A stretch of DNA of 64,000 bases from the NCBI RefSeq assembly GCF_000143105.1, contig NW_014040560.1:620001-684000 (forward strand). The letters run 5' to 3'. The notes under the pieces are model-generated. The model saw nothing but the letters and a program-made list of their open reading frames with translations. It ran no database searches and was not told the origin of the DNA. Within the stretch, counting starts at the first letter, position 1, and every line of letters starts with the position of its first letter. The stretch comes from Grosmannia clavigera kw1407. Its lineage: Eukaryota; Ascomycota; Sordariomycetes; Ophiostomatales; Ophiostomataceae. Below are positions 1 through 12,554 of this stretch, one piece after another. The position numbers and the translations under genes are program-made.

Positions 1-311
1 TCTCCCTCATTCCTTGGAGATACCACTGCTTTTGTCTTGTTTCCCGCCTCTCTTCCGTCTTCTCTTCATCCATCCCGAGGCCTCGCTCGCTACGGCCGCG
101 CTTTTGTCTCTCTTTCGCATCTCACGCTCGTTAGGCTCCTGCCTCGTGTAGCCGTTCACTCCCAACGACAGCCGCTCTTCGTGCCTTCCCTCTGCCGGCC
201 GTGTCCTCGCTTATATACTGATATCGGCTGCTTCACGATCGCCGCATCGCAGCACTCTTTTCGCTTCTCGCTCTCTTTAGACCACAACATCCGCTACAAT
301 ACCGCTCCAAT
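1..311 (+). promoter_or_regulatory. Upstream/leader of GH72 gene
   Basis: A pyrimidine-rich stretch (many TCTC, CTTC and TTTC runs) leads directly to the ATG at 312. This is typical of fungal core promoters and 5' leaders. A weak TATA-like stretch (TTATATACT) lies at about 210-218, roughly 100 bases before the ATG. No coding signal is supported. Confidence 0.4.
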
Positions 312-1785
312 ATGAAATTCACATCTGCCATCAGCGCCGTGCTCGGCGCTGCTACCTCTGTAGCTGCTGCTTCCGACAGCCTGCCAACAATCACGGCTGT
401 GGGCAGCAAGTTCTTCCTCAGCAACGGCACCCAGTTCTTCCTGAAGGGTTCGCTTCTCTCTCTGTCTTTTTCCCTTTTGTAGTCTTCCCCTCGTTCCACC
501 CTAACAATGCATAGGTGTCGCGTACCAGCTGTCCGATGACGACCCGCTGGTCGACGAGAAGCAGTGCACCCGCGATGCCGCCTTGATGAAGACCCTAGGG
601 GCCAACAGCATTCGCGTCTACCACGTCGACGCTTCTGCCGACCACTCGGGCTGTATGACCGCCTTTGCTGATGCTGGCATCTATGCGCTCATCGACCTGG
701 ACACCTTCAGCACATACATCCTGTCTCCCGTACGCTCCCGTTTATCAATACCTTTTTTTAGATTCTTAAGCTAACCCGGCTTTTCTCCCCAGACAATGAC
801 CGATGCGACGTGGAACGAGACTCAGTTCGACCGCTTTTCGGCTGTCATGGACGCGTTCTCCAGCTACGACAACGTGCTCGGCTTCTTTGTCGGCAATGAG
901 GTCATTGCCAAGGCCGACGAGTCTCTGGCCGCCCCCTACATCAAGGCTGCCGCCCGCGACATGAAGGCCTACCGCGATTCTAAGGGCTACCGCAAGTTCC
1001 CTATCGGCTACTCTGCCGCTGATATCGCCGAGCTGCGCCCCATGCTCCAGGACTACCTCACCTGCGGCAACGCGTCCGACTCGGTCGACTTCTACGCGCT
1101 CAACTCGTACGAGTGGTGCGACCCGTCCTCCTACACCGGCTCTGGCTACTCGTCTCTCGAGTCGCAGGCTAAGGACTTCCCGGTGCCCATCTTCTTCTCC
1201 GAGACCGGCTGCAACACCCCGGGTCCCCGCTTGTTCGCGGACCAGGCCGCCATCTTCGGCGACCAGATGGTCGACGACTGGAGCGGTGCCATTGTCTACG
1301 AGTGGATCCAGGAGGCGAACAACTACGGTCTCGTTGCCTACGGCTCTGGTGATGCCACTGCTAGCGGTGCGACCGTGGTGCGCAGCGGCACGCCGACGCC
1401 CATCTCGCCTGACTTCAACAACCTGAAGTCTCAGTGGGCCACGCTGACGCCGACGGGTGTTGTCAGCTCCAAGTATAATGCAGCCTCGAGCGTGTCGTCA
1501 CGTGCGTGCCCTGCCTCGACCGTCAGCGGCTGGCTCGTTGACGGCGATGTCTCGCTGCCCACCGTTGGCGATTCGCTTGCCGTCCACACGTCAGGCCAGA
1601 GCGGCAGCGCGGCCACTGCCAAGACGACGAGCGCGAGCAAGACAGGCACCGCTACCGCTACCGGCACCAGCGCCAGCGCCTCAGCTTCGGCCACAAAGGC
1701 TTCGAACGCCAATGCTATGGGTCGTGGCGTGATTTACACGAGCGGTGCGTTGGCCGCCGTTGCGCTCTTTGCTCTGTGGTTGTAA
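312..1785 (+). CDS. GPI-anchored beta-1,3-glucanosyltransferase (GH72, Gel/Gas type)
   Basis: Exons 312-447, 515-729 and 793-1785 give 447 aa. GH72 enzymes cut and re-ligate beta-1,3-glucan chains at the plasma membrane/cell wall. An N-terminal signal peptide (about residues 1-20, Ala/Ser/Val rich) starts at the first ATG. The family's two catalytic glutamates are visible: acid/base in GNEV (E153) and nucleophile in SETG (E254). After the catalytic domain come a Ser/Thr/Ala-rich linker and a hydrophobic C-terminus of the GPI-signal type. The tail is short and lacks the cysteine-rich X8/CBM43 module, so the protein resembles the Gel1/Gel2 subgroup rather than Gas1/Gel4. Both introns have GT..AG ends and restore frame exactly. 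The family call is secure; the paralogue is not resolved. Confidence 0.93.
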
Positions 1786-2729
1786 ACAGTGCAGTCTTTC
1801 GAAAGCCGGATGCAGTTTTACGTTGAATTTTGGACGACTTTGGACACGAAGCATAGCAATACCGACATTAGATGTGCCTTGCTTTCCTCTCATTCGACTT
1901 CTGTGTTTTAAAATACTAGCTATTTTGTATGAGCAAGGAGTCATGTTGTACAAGACGTGATCCAAGACAGTGGGAGTATAGACTCCTATAATAGTATGAC
2001 TCGTTCCTAGAGATAAATGCCAGTGTACAAGGAGGTTTTGTGAGACAGCCAACGTTGGCGACCATCGGCAGCTTGACATTTGTTTACAGGATGAGGAGCA
2101 TCTGTGGATATGCGTGGAACTGGGAGCTTACGGAGTATGTAGTACGACGTATGCTCGCCTAATTCGGTGGAGCTTCGCACGTCCCCCTCAACCTCCATCT
2201 GCAAGGTAGTTGAAGAGGCTTTAACAAAGTACTCCGTAGTCTGTTCTGGAGCTTCTCGTGGGGCCAAAAAGGCGGTATGCCTAGACGACAACGCATCTTG
2301 TCAGGAAGTACGGGGTAACGATGGGCGATTGCTCCGTAGATGGGCCGGAAGACGACATGGATAGGAGAGTGCCTTACTATACTATGTACAGGAAACAGGC
2401 GAGAATACAGAGTGCTGTACGCTGTACGCCTTTTGCCTCTGCGTCTTGAGTTGCTTGGAGCTGTTCCTCATATGCCTTGAGAGACTAGTCTTGTAGCGGT
2501 TAGCCAGTTGTGAGACAGCCCCGTAATTGGGGGCGACGGGAATGTTCTACGAGTGCTGCCTACACATACACCATACTCCGTAAACAGCAGGAGCAACCGG
2601 CGTACGTCGTAGCGGCTTTCCAGACGACAGCAGCAAGGAATCCCATCGAATTCAGCGAGCATCTATTTTCCACAGGTCCACCTGACGATCCCTCCGACTT
2701 GCTTATCTTGTCGCCACCGCCTCTGGTGC
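1786..2729. other. Intergenic spacer
   Basis: This spacer lies between the GH72 gene and the MFS transporter. No gene is visible. It carries dispersed words found throughout the spacers of this window: TACGACGTA at 2143-2151, TACTCCGTA at 2230-2238 and 2574-2582, and TACGTCGTA at 2603-2611. Confidence 0.7.
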
Positions 2730-4577
2730 ATGGAACGCGGCTCGGCCGACGCCACGGAGCTGTACGAGTACGAACATAGCAGCGGTGACGGCATGGCAGC
2801 ACGCGACGACGAGCAGCCGCTGCTGGCGGACGAGCAGCCGAGCGGCCGGAGCGACCGGACAGATGCGGAGCGGCTGCTGGGAGGCGACGACAGCAAGAGC
2901 GGGCAGCACGGACCCGGAGTGTTTGTGTGGCTGCTGACGTTGTCAGCAGGCATCAGCGGGCTTCTGTTTGGGTGTGAGTTTGTTTCGATGTGTTCGTTTC
3001 GATTCGATTCGTCTCGTCTCTGACCTGTCTCTCTCTGAGCCAGACGACACCGGCGTGATCTCGGCCACGCTCGTCTCGATCGGGTCGTCGCTCTCGGGGC
3101 GGCCGCTGTCGTCGCTCGACAAGTCGGTCATCACGTCGTGCACGTCGCTGGCCGCGCTGGTGGCCTCGCCGGCGGCCTCGGTGCTGGCAGACGCGCGCGG
3201 CCGGCGAGCGGTGATCCTGGCGGCCGACGTGCTCTTCGTGGCGGGCGCGCTCGTGCAGGCGGGCAGCCACACGGTCGGAGCCATGGTGGCAGGACGGTCG
3301 GTCGTCGGCGTGGCCGTGGGCGCGGCCAGCTTCGTGGTGCCGCTCTACATCGCCGAGGTCAGCCCGGCAGCCCATCGCGGCCGGCTGGTGACGATCAACG
3401 TGCTCTTCGTGACGCTCGGCCAAGTCGTCGCCTACGTGCTCGGCTGGCTGCTGGCCGCGTTCCTGGACGTCCGTCTGGCCTGGCGCTGCATGGTCGGTCT
3501 CGGCGCCGTCCCGGCCGTCGTCCAGGCCGTCCTTCTGCTCGCCTCCATGCCCGAGTCGCCGCGCTGGCTCGTCCGCGTCGGCCGGCCTGCTGACGCCCGT
3601 CTGGTCATCGCTCGCATCCTCGCCGTCCCCCCCGACGCTCCCGATACCGTCGACACTCTCCGCGCCATCGAGGCTGAGGTCCGCCAGGAACACGAGGCTT
3701 CCCGGCTGCGTCACCACCGACAGCTGCAGCGGCGCAGCGCCCGACTCACCACAACCTCGATCCCCATCCTCTCTCGCCTCGTCGCCCGGCTCGACGGCAG
3801 CGCCTGGTCCGCCCTCTTCGCCGTTCGCCGCAACCGCCGCGCCCTGGCCATCGCCTGTCTGCTGCAGGGACTCCAGCAGCTCTGCGGCTTTGTACGTGCT
3901 ACTTCTCCTCGTTTTCGGTGCCTCCTTGCCAGCGCTTCCCGCTAACCTGCCCCCAGAACTCGCTCATGTACTTCTCTGCAACGATCTTCTCCATCGTCGG
4001 CTTCGACCAGCCCACGCTCACGTCGCTCACCGTGGCCGCCACCAACTTTGTCTTCACTGTGGCCGCCCTGCTGCTGGTCGACCGCATCGGCCGGCGCCGC
4101 GTGCTGCTGTGGTCCATCCCCGTCATGATCGCAGGCCTGCTTCTGGTGGCCTACGGCTTCTCCTTCCTGCATGTGTCCGTGTCGGGACCACGGCCGGGCG
4201 AGTCGGACAGCCGGGCAGCAGAACACGGCACCGGCGCTGCCTACGTCGTCCTGGTCAGCATCATGCTTTACGTGGCCTCGTACGCCATCGGTCTCGGCAA
4301 CGTGCCGTGGATGCAGAGCGAGCTGTTTGCGCTCGACGTTCGCTCGCTGGGCAGCGGCCTGTCTACAGCCACCAATTGGCTGGCCAACTTTGCCGTCGGC
4401 CTCACCTTTCTGCCGCTCATGGACGCCCTATCGCCGTCCTGGACGTTTGTGCTGTATGCCGCCGTCTGTGCGGTCGGCTTCGTGCTGGTGCGCGCCTGCT
4501 ACCCCGAGACCAGCGGGCTGAGCCTGGAGGAGGCTGCCGGTCTGCTGGAGGAAGACGACTGGGGCGTGCACCGGTAG
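2730..4577 (+). CDS. MFS sugar transporter, myo-inositol transporter (ITR) type
   Basis: Exons 2730-2973, 3044-3891 and 3957-4577 give 570 aa, about the usual fungal ITR length. It should be a 12-helix plasma-membrane proton symporter. Visible sugar-porter signatures are YDTGVIS after helix 1, PLYIAEVSPAAHRG before helix 5, PESPRWL at the end of helix 6, QQLCGFNSLMYF in helix 7, DRIGRRR between helices 8 and 9, and a C-terminal PETSGLSLEE. The FNSLMYFSATIF stretch is typical of inositol rather than hexose transporters, but the substrate is inferred. The acidic, Glu/Asp-rich N-terminus (residues 1-60) is cytosolic. Introns 2974-3043 and 3892-3956 keep frame; the first splits the Tyr codon of YDTG. 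Confidence 0.9.
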
Positions 4578-6704
4578 AGTAGCTCTGATCAGCTCCGATC
4601 ACGTGACCAGTCAGCCAAAGACGGCTTGGTACGGAGTAGATATAGTTGCTATGTAAGAACTTCGTACAAAGTACTCGTAATTTAATAGAATCAAGTAGTG
4701 CTGCAAGCCGCTTCTATGGCCGTAGTCAGCCTTGTACCGCTTCTCGACTCATCATTTCGTCTAAAACAGGTGGGGCATCATGTGGTATATGCCGCGTCTG
4801 TTTCTGGCTGTGCGTCTGCCTCAGCGCCCTGCACGGTCTGATTACGAGTACAGCGGATGTTGGGATTGTCTGGATGACCACAGGACGTGCCTGCGTACGT
4901 CGTAAGCTTCTCCGGGTACGAGTGGGAACGGCAATGCAACTAGGGGGTGGAAACGACAAGGGCTGCTTCTGGTGTTTTCCCACCAGCACACCGAAAAGTA
5001 AGACTACGATAGGATGCTCATTTGCCACGACGGCTCGTTCCTAGCTTTTGTGGACCAGGGCGCTCTGCATCATTCGTTCAAGTTGCGTATGAATAGGCCC
5101 GGCTCCGAATATGGTATTTGTGTTTCGGCGGTGGGGCTGATGAATGAAAAAATTAGAAGATTGCTAAAATTTGGTACAGGGCTGCTGCTGTTGGTTTTTT
5201 TTTTTTTTTACTAATACTTTCTTTCCCCTCAGGACTCGGCCTGAGACGGCAATGGACGGCATAGTGGCGCCGGCGATATTCCTACGAGTACTCCGTACTA
5301 CGACATTCAACATCATCTGCAGTTCTCCGTAAGGAAGTATTCTTCCTGATTTGTTTTGTTATGGGGGGGTTCTTGTGTGCTGACTCAGGCCACCACCGAT
5401 AGCGGACACTGATTCTTGCGCATTCCGCATAATACCTAGACAATCAGCACGTACGTCGTAGTAGCACAGAACCGGCTGCGGGGTTCGTCCCTCTTGTGTT
5501 TGCATTGACAATCACACCACGCACCCGCGCCGACGTGTTGCGGTGAGGCTGTCGACCCTCGTTTGCCTCCAGGCTGCCGCTTGGCATCTCCTTTTTCCCT
5601 GGCGGCCTGTTTCGTCTAGGCGACCATCGACCCCGCCTGCACGACAATCCTCTGCTCGGACAGGGAAGGGGCGTCATGCTAGAGCCACGTGTGCCCGCTT
5701 CGGGCTTAGTGTGGTCCATTCATCGGCAGCCGGAGCTTGGGCAAGCGCCGAGACTGGTCAGGATGGCTCCGCCTGCTGGGGTAGTGGGTCCCGCCGAGCG
5801 AAGGAAAAAAACAAGAGAAAAGAGAGAAAGGGAAAGAAAGAGAAAAACGTCGAGAGCAAATACGAGCCGGCGGCGGCCCAACCGCAAGGTGCGCGAATGT
5901 CGCAGAAAATGTTGCAAAGTCCGACTTTTGTTTAAATCCAGAGCCCATGGCTGCCGAGCCCGTCCGCCCCTCGATCTGCAGTTTGAGCCAAGCCTCTCTG
6001 CGACGTCCTTTGCTTACATATCATCAGGTATACGGGCTCATGGACCGGCGAACCGAAACAGCGAAGGCGCGAGACAGCCGGAAGGACAGAACTGTCCAGA
6101 GACCTTCCATCGGTGTCGGCAGATGGGGACATGATGCCAGGGCCAAGCAGAAGGCCAAAAGCCGCAGTTTTCCCCTCCATGGAAAGTGCGTGTATCTTAT
6201 AATCGTGTGCCTTGTGTCTTCTATCGCTGCTGTTTTTTTTTTTTGCCACCCTCTTGACGTAAGGGCTATGTACTATGTATGGTACATACATATGCGCAGC
6301 CCTTCCCGCCTTCTGGCCTCATCATCGCATACAAACTCCGTTGTAAACTACTTCTCGGATGGAGCAGATATAATCCCGGCTCAAGCAGACTCCACTGGAC
6401 GGACTAATATTGCACCCAACGCCTCGTGTTATTACTTTTCCTAGACAGGGACGCACACTAGTCTACGAGTCACCGCAGTTGCCAATGCTACTATAGTTGC
6501 CACGGCAAGACTACAGCCAGACTACTTATCTACCGGGCCAGCCAAAGAATTTTTCCATTGAAAGCCCTCGACCTCAGTCCTGTCTTGGCTGACGATCTCC
6601 CTTTGATTGATTGCCGTTCACAGTCCGGGTCTCATCTGCCCTCCCGGTCTCCGTATCTCATCTCATCGTTCCCCAGATCGTTCTCAGATCACTCCTCCGT
6701 CACA
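4578..6704. other. Long intergenic spacer
   Basis: No gene can be supported in these 2.1 kb. The spacer has a run of about 16 T (around 5196-5211), TACGGAGTA at 4630-4638, TACTCCGTA at 5289-5297, and TACGTCGTA at 4896-4904 and 5452-5460. The last 150 bases before 6705 are C/T-rich and probably the promoter/leader of the next transporter. Confidence 0.6.
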
Positions 6705-8716
6705 ATGGTCCTCAACAGAGTTGACGACGAGATGGCCGAGATCGAGGAGGACGCGTCTCCGACCGTCTTTCCCACGCGCATCTCCCGGGCCAGCTTGGAG
6801 CGCCGCAACAGCCTCGACGCTACGCTCGCCCACATACCCACGGCCTCGTCCTCGTCCTCGTCGGAAGATGCTGCCAGCGCGCGCCACCGCCACGCTTCGG
6901 GCGAACCGGGCCCGTCTGGCCTTAACCGCACCCTCTCCATCGTCGACCTCGAGCGGATTCAGACGGCCAAAAGCCAGCGCAGCGGCACCGTCGGCCGCTC
7001 GCACACTGGCAGCCGCTCGCACAAGCCGCTGCCGGCCTTTGGTGCCGGCAAGCCCTACCCGCCGCAAATGGACCAGGAGAAGTACGTGGTCGAGTTCGAC
7101 GGCCCGGACGACCCGTTGCACGCCCAGAACTGGCCTCTGAAGAAGAAGTACGTTCCCTCTCCTCTCCTCTCGGACTCGGCATTGTCCTCCCAAAACTAAC
7201 TACAACCGTCCAGGTTGTACACCGCTGCCATCCTCGGCTTCACCACCATGACGGCCGCCTTCACATCCAGCATCTTCTCCGCCGCAACGTCCCATGTGGC
7301 TGCCGAGTACCACGTGTCCGCAGAGGTTGGCACGCTCGGTGTGTCCTTTTACGTCATGGGCTTCGCCTTTGGGTATGTCTTCTCGGCCCGCTTGCCGTGC
7401 ACACGTTGCCTTGCTGACCTTTGCCTCTCTTGTCCAGTCCGACTCTGTGGGCCCCGCTGTCCGAGCTCAAGGGCCGTGTTATGCCGCTCGCCATCTCCAT
7501 GTTTGGCTTTTCCGTCTTCTGTATCGCCGTCGCCACCGCCAAGGATCTGCAGACGGTGCTGATCTGCCGTTTCTTTGGTGGCTTTTTTGGCGCTTGTCCA
7601 CTGGCCGTCGTCGCCGCCGTCTTCTCCGACATGTTTGGCAATCAGACGCGCGGCATCGCCATCACCATCTTCTCCATGGCTGTCTTCTCGGGCCCGCTGC
7701 TGGCGCCCTTTATCGGCGGCTTCATCTCAACGTCGTACCTCGGCTGGCGCTGGACCCAGTACATCCCGGCCTTTATGGGCTTCTTCTGCTTCGCCCTCAT
7801 CGTGCTCTTCCAGGAGGAGACGTACCCGCCGGCCATCCTGGTCCAGAAGGCCTCGAACCTGCGCCGCGCCACGCTCAACTGGGGCATCCACGCTCGCCAG
7901 GACGAGATTGAGGTTGACCTGAAGGAGCTGATCACCAAGAACTTCTCGCGTCCCATGCGCCTGCTCTTCCTCGAGCCCATCGTCACGTCGCTGTCGGTCT
8001 ATATGGCCTTTGTGTACGGCATCCTGTACCTCTTCCTGACGGCCTACCCGTTTGTCTTCCAAAAGGTCCACCACATGACACCCGGTGTTGGCGGGCTGCC
8101 TTTCTTCGGCATGATCATCGGCCAGTTGCTGTCCGGGCTCAGCGTGCTCCTGCAGCAGCCGTGGTACAACCGCAAGCTGGCGGCCAACAACAACGTGCCC
8201 ATTCCCGAGTGGCGCCTGCCGTCCGTCATCGCCGGTGGCGTCTCCTTCACCTGCGGCATCTTCTGGTTCGGCTGGTCGGGCTACAAGGAGAGCGTGCACT
8301 GGATCGTCCCGACGCTCTCTGGCCTCATGACCGGCTTTGGGCTCATGTCCATCTTCCTGCAGTCGCTCAACTACCTTGTCGATGCCTACCTCATGTTTGC
8401 TGCCTCAGCCATTGCTGGCAACACCTTTTTGCGGTCGCTCTGTGGCGCCGGCTTCCCCCTGTTCGCCACGTACATGTTCAACGGCATGGGCATCGAGTGG
8501 GCCAGCACGCTGCTCGGCTGTGTCGGCGGCGCCCTGGTGCCCATCCCCGTCATCTTCTACATCTATGGCGAGAAGATTCGGGGCATGAGCAGCTATGCTC
8601 CTGGCGGTCAGGCCGGCAAGAGCTCTGACGAGGACGAGCCGGAGCCGGTTGGTGTTAGCCGGGCCGTGGCCAACGGTGATATCGAGGCCGGAGCAGTCAA
8701 CAGGAAGGAGGAGTAG
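6705..8716 (+). CDS. MFS drug/polyamine exporter (DHA1, 12-helix)
   Basis: Exons 6705-7147, 7214-7372 and 7438-8716 give 626 aa. The first ~130 residues form a Ser/Arg-rich cytosolic tail followed by the motif VEFDGPDDPLHAQNWPLKKK, which precedes helix 1 in fungal DHA1 exporters (Flu1/Tpo/caffeine-resistance group). Later motifs include APLSELKGR between helices 2 and 3 and an acidic hydrophilic C-terminus. The predicted role is proton-driven efflux of drugs or polyamines across the plasma membrane; the substrate is not known. The reading frame is open upstream of 6705 without an ATG until far away, so the ATG at 6705 is the most likely start. Both introns have GT..AG ends and preserve frame. 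Confidence 0.88.
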
Positions 8717-9474
8717 GGTGTTGGTTGATCGACCTTGGCATCCTTTTTTCTTCCCACACGCGCATTATACCCGCAAACACGCGCGCACCTCAACGAACAC
8801 ACTCTACACACACACACACCTATTCTCTCCACATATCGCGTCTCTGTTTGCACAACATGCCAACTCGTTCGGTTCACGGCGACGTGTTTTACTGCTTGTC
8901 TTGTTATTCGACGACCTGAGTGGGATCTTGCATATAGAATGGAACGACGGACGGGCCCTCGAAATACGCTGTGGCTGTCGCTAGACACAAGGCGGGGAAA
9001 GCGGTTGCCTTTGGTTATCGCCTCATATCTCTGATTTAATGTTGATGTTGATGTTGCTTAATTGTTTTGTTTTTCGATACCAGCGAGCGTTTGCTTTCTC
9101 TCAACCTAATGTGTTGTTACACGAGAGGAACTGGGCTTCAAAAAAATAGGAGAGGATATGTAATGAACTAATCGGGGTAAAAAATAAATCAATAAAAAAC
9201 CAAAAAGAAGCCTTATGTCATGCATTAGTAATAATAGTTTGGTGAACTTGTTGTACTCAGTACATGCGACGATTGAGTAGAGGATAATTGATTCGCCTCT
9301 GCAGGGCGGAAAACGGTCAGATCGGGTCTCCAGCCTGTTGGTTTGTCAGCCTGAGGACTGAAAGTCTGACCTCCATCTTACCTCCTGTTATCCGGTTCAC
9401 TTTGCCTTTTTCTCGCTCTCTTCTTTCCCCTCACCAACACCTTCTCCCTTACAATCCTCAAACATCTACCCTCC
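8717..9474. other. Intergenic spacer with CA repeat
   Basis: This is the 3' region of the MFS gene and the promoter of the GFA-like gene. It includes a short CA microsatellite (about 8807-8819) and AT-rich sequence at 9000-9280 likely to hold polyadenylation signals (AATAAA-like at about 9183-9196). The final 70 bases before 9475 are C/T-rich. No gene is seen. Confidence 0.55.
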
Positions 9475-10100
9475 ATGGCAGAGCTTGTGAGAAAGACGAG
9501 TGAGCTTCCTCAGTGGCTGCCGCCCTGGCTGCCCGACACATGTGCCGAACGAGCTCGCCGGGTGGCCTCGGGCGAGGCAGCAAGCGATCCCACGGCCACG
9601 TATGCGGCTGGCTGCCACTGCGGCGCGATCGCGCTCGAGGTCACGCTGTCGCCACCGCTGGAGCAGGGCTATATGGTCAACATGTGCAACTGCTCCGCCT
9701 GCTCGCGTCTGGGCTACCTGCTGGTGTACCCAGAGCGCAGCCAGGTGCGGTGGCGTGGTGAGGGTGACAGCAAAGAAGGCAGCAGCAGTGACCGGGACAA
9801 ATGCGGCATCTACCGCTTCAACACTGGCCGGACTCTTCACCTGTTCTGCCGCGACTGCGGGACCAGTCTGGGCGTCGACTTTCAGGGCTTGTTCCTGCCG
9901 GGCTACGACGGCTACGGGCTCAATGTGGGTTTGCTGTCGAGCTGCAGTCTCTGCGGCCAGGACTGTCAACTAACTCTCTTTTGCAGGTCCGCTCCTTCCA
10001 GAACGTCGACCTCGGCAGCCTGACGTACGGCTTCAACGACGGAAAGAACAACGTGCCGCCAGCGGGCGATGTCTCGGGGCAGGGGGTGAAAAGCGAGTAG
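9475..10100 (+). CDS. GFA/CENP-V-type zinc protein (glutathione-dependent formaldehyde-activating family)
   Basis: Exons 9475-9924 and 9987-10100 give 187 aa. The zinc-binding cysteines of the GFA (DUF636) fold are present: GCHCG near residue 45, CNCSAC near residue 66 and CRDCGTS near residue 125. The conserved late block after the intron reads VRSFQNVDL. Family members bind zinc and are often called S-hydroxymethylglutathione synthase, but in fungi the substrate is generally unknown, so no reaction is assigned. The intron (9925-9986) is needed: reading through it destroys the family-like C-terminus. Confidence 0.82.
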
Positions 10101-10150
10101 CACGTGACACTCTGTACAAGCAAACCCACATTCTCTTCATTCTACACCCA

Positions 10151-11834
10151 CTACTCTCCCTGCTGCCGCCGCGCATACAGCTGCTCGGCCGAGGTGATGC
10201 AATGCATGTTGGCGCCCAGCTTGTTCATGGTCTCGACCCACTCGTCGTACTCGTCGCTGTCGAACACGATGCCACCACCGGCCTGCAGATAGGCCACGCC
10301 GTCGGCGAGCACCATGGTGCGCAGGGCGATGCACGTGTCCATCTGGCCGTCCACGGGCGTGACCCCGTCAGCGGCCACGCCGTTGTAGCCAAAGTAGCCG
10401 ACAGCACCGGCGTACACGCCACGCTTCTCGCCCTCCAGCTCGGCAATCAGCTCCATGGCCCGCACCTTGGGCGCGCCCGAGACCGTGCCGGCTGGAAAGA
10501 TGCTGCGGAAGGCGTCGAAGCGCGAGCAGCCCGGCCGCAGCACGCCCGAGACCTGCGACACCAGATGCTGCACGTGTGAGAACTTTTCCACCACCATCAG
10601 CCGGTCGACCCGGGTCTCGCGCGGATCGCAGACCCGCGTGACGTCGTTGCGTGCCAGGTCACACAACATCACGTGCTCAGCCCGGTCTTTGAGTGACTGC
10701 CGCAGCTCCTCGGCCAGCGCGGTGTCTTCCTCCGGTGTGCGGCCGCGCTTCACCGTGCCGGCGATCGGGTGCGTCACCACGCGCCCGCCCTCGGTCTTGA
10801 CCAGCAGCTCCGGCGACGCCCCCACGATCTGAGGTCGTCCGCCGCAGTCAATGTAGAACAGGTATGGCGAAGGGTTCACTGTCCGCAGGTGCCGGTACAC
10901 ATTAAACGGGTGCAGATCCGTCGGCCGTGCAAACCGCTGCGATGGCACCGCCTGGATGATGTCGCCCGCCTCAATGTGCTTTTTCAACCGCGCCACATGG
11001 CTCATGTAGCCCGCCTGCCCCACGTTGGACGTGTACTCACGCCCCAGCACCACCTCCTTCTGTTCCGGCAGCGGGATCGTCGGCCCGTTCAGCACGTCGA
11101 TCAGTGCCCGGATCACCCCTGTCGCCCGTCGGTATTCTGCTGCCACTGCCGCTGCCTCGTACGTCCCCGTCGTGCTGTCCTGCGCCACCGCGTCCAGCTG
11201 CAGGTACGTGATCACCTTGATAATGCCGAAGAACCGGTCAAACGCCACGATCGTGTCGTAGAAACAGAACTGAGACTCGGGGATCTTCAGAACATCCTTG
11301 AGCGGTCGTGCTGTCTTCGGTTCGAACTAGAACGGCGTTAGAGATGCTGCTCACAACTCCCACAACTCCCACAACTCCACTCACATAGCGCACGCAGTCG
11401 TACGACACGTAGCCCACCGCACCACCCGCCAGAGGCGGCAGTTGCAGCCCTGGAACATGGGCCACCACAAACCGCGACAGCTCGACCTCCAGTCCCGGCA
11501 GCGGGTCGCACGCCTCGCCGAACCCCGGCCCCGTCTCCAGCACCTTGCGCGGCCCCGCTGCCAGGAAGCTGTATCGGCCCACCCGTTCCGTTGCCGCACT
11601 CTCAAATAGGAACGAGTGCTTCGACCCTGAGTGCGCCGACACCTTTAGATATGCTGCCGACGGCGTTATCAGGTCCGACGAGATCTGCCCGTATACCGGC
11701 ACCAAGTTCGGCCGTCGGTATGTCGACCCAGGCCCCTTGGCCGCCTCTGCCTTAGCCGTCGTCACCACATTGGCTAGCACTTCGCTCACCGTCTCGAGCG
11801 ACGGCACGATCACATCCTTTTGGCCACCGTCCAT
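10151..11834 (-). CDS. TRP2: Anthranilate synthase component I
   Basis: Exons 11834-11385 and 11326-10151 (minus) give 541 aa. It catalyses chorismate plus glutamine to anthranilate, the first committed step of tryptophan synthesis, with a TrpG-type glutaminase partner. The N-terminal domain holds the SFLFESA segment, where the tryptophan feedback site lies in relatives. The chorismate-binding domain shows RNDVTRVCDP, PAGTVSGAPK and GGGIVFDSD near the C-terminus. The intron 11327-11384 has a GTGAGT donor and CTAG acceptor. The ATG at 11834 opens the family-like N-terminus; the frame is open further upstream but without recognisable sequence. Two Gcn4/CPC1-type sites lie about 175-200 bp upstream. 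Confidence 0.95.
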
Positions 11835-12008
11835 GTCAGCAAGCTGCAGAGTGGAAGTGGGGGGACCGAGGAAGCAGAGGACGGGAAAGGGGCTCTCAGC
11901 ATGCTTACAGGTCCTTCCATAGCACAAAATGCACTGTTGGATGAGCGGTAATGTCAGTGGTATGGGATGTCTCTGTCTGGTTCTCGTCAAATAGCCGCTG
12001 CTCTCGGG

Positions 12009-12035
12009 TGACTCTTCGCAGTAGCCAATGAGTCA
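12009..12035. promoter_or_regulatory. Two CPC1/Gcn4-type sites (and CCAAT) upstream of TRP2
   Basis: TGACTC lies at 12009-12014 and the full palindrome TGAGTCA at 12029-12035, overlapping a CCAAT at 12025-12029. Both lie within about 200 bp upstream of the anthranilate synthase ATG (11834, minus strand). TGA(C/G)TCA is the known target of Gcn4/CPC1, which induces amino-acid biosynthesis genes under starvation. Binding is inferred from sequence and context only. Confidence 0.7.
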
Positions 12036-12554
12036 GACCGACGCTGGAAACGTTCGCTGGCCGGGCTGCAAGCCGATATCTCGCTGACCTTCCGCACTTT
12101 GACCTGTCTCGAGTTTCGCCTCTTTTTCCGTGTCCCTGAAATTCGTCCTTTTCTTGCTTGCCAATGGCTCAGAGCCTTTCCTTCTTGTCCTCTTTGCGTT
12201 GATATGTGGTGCCTTTTTTTTTACTTCTGCCCCACTGCATTCGGCACCTTCGACGTCCGTATTGGGATTAGCTCGGAATATGTTCCTCCGGCGTCTTAAC
12301 TCCTGACGCCCAAAAGGGAAAGTTCAGGTCCCTACTGCATTGGTCTGCGACTTCCCGTACAGTGAACTGCTACAAGAGGCTTGCTGAGAATATCACTCTA
12401 TTTTTTTTGGTTTGCTTATTTTCTACGTGTATATTCTGTCGTTTCAAATCAGTAATCTGGGAAACGCCTGTTGCTTGAAAATGCCCTATACTCGAAAGCA
12501 GGAATTGGTGATTCGAGAAATTTAGGGATGTCGTCCACTAGATCCGTCTCCCAA
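12036..12554. other. Spacer between TRP2 and GMP synthase
   Basis: This is the distal promoter of TRP2 and the 3' region of GMP synthase. T-rich runs (about 12209-12222 and 12401-12420) may belong to transcript ends. No gene is seen. Confidence 0.5.

Noticed and set aside
2953..3717. 254-codon minus-strand frame opposite the inositol transporter
   Set aside because: His/Arg/Gly/Asp-rich antisense shadow of the transporter exon.
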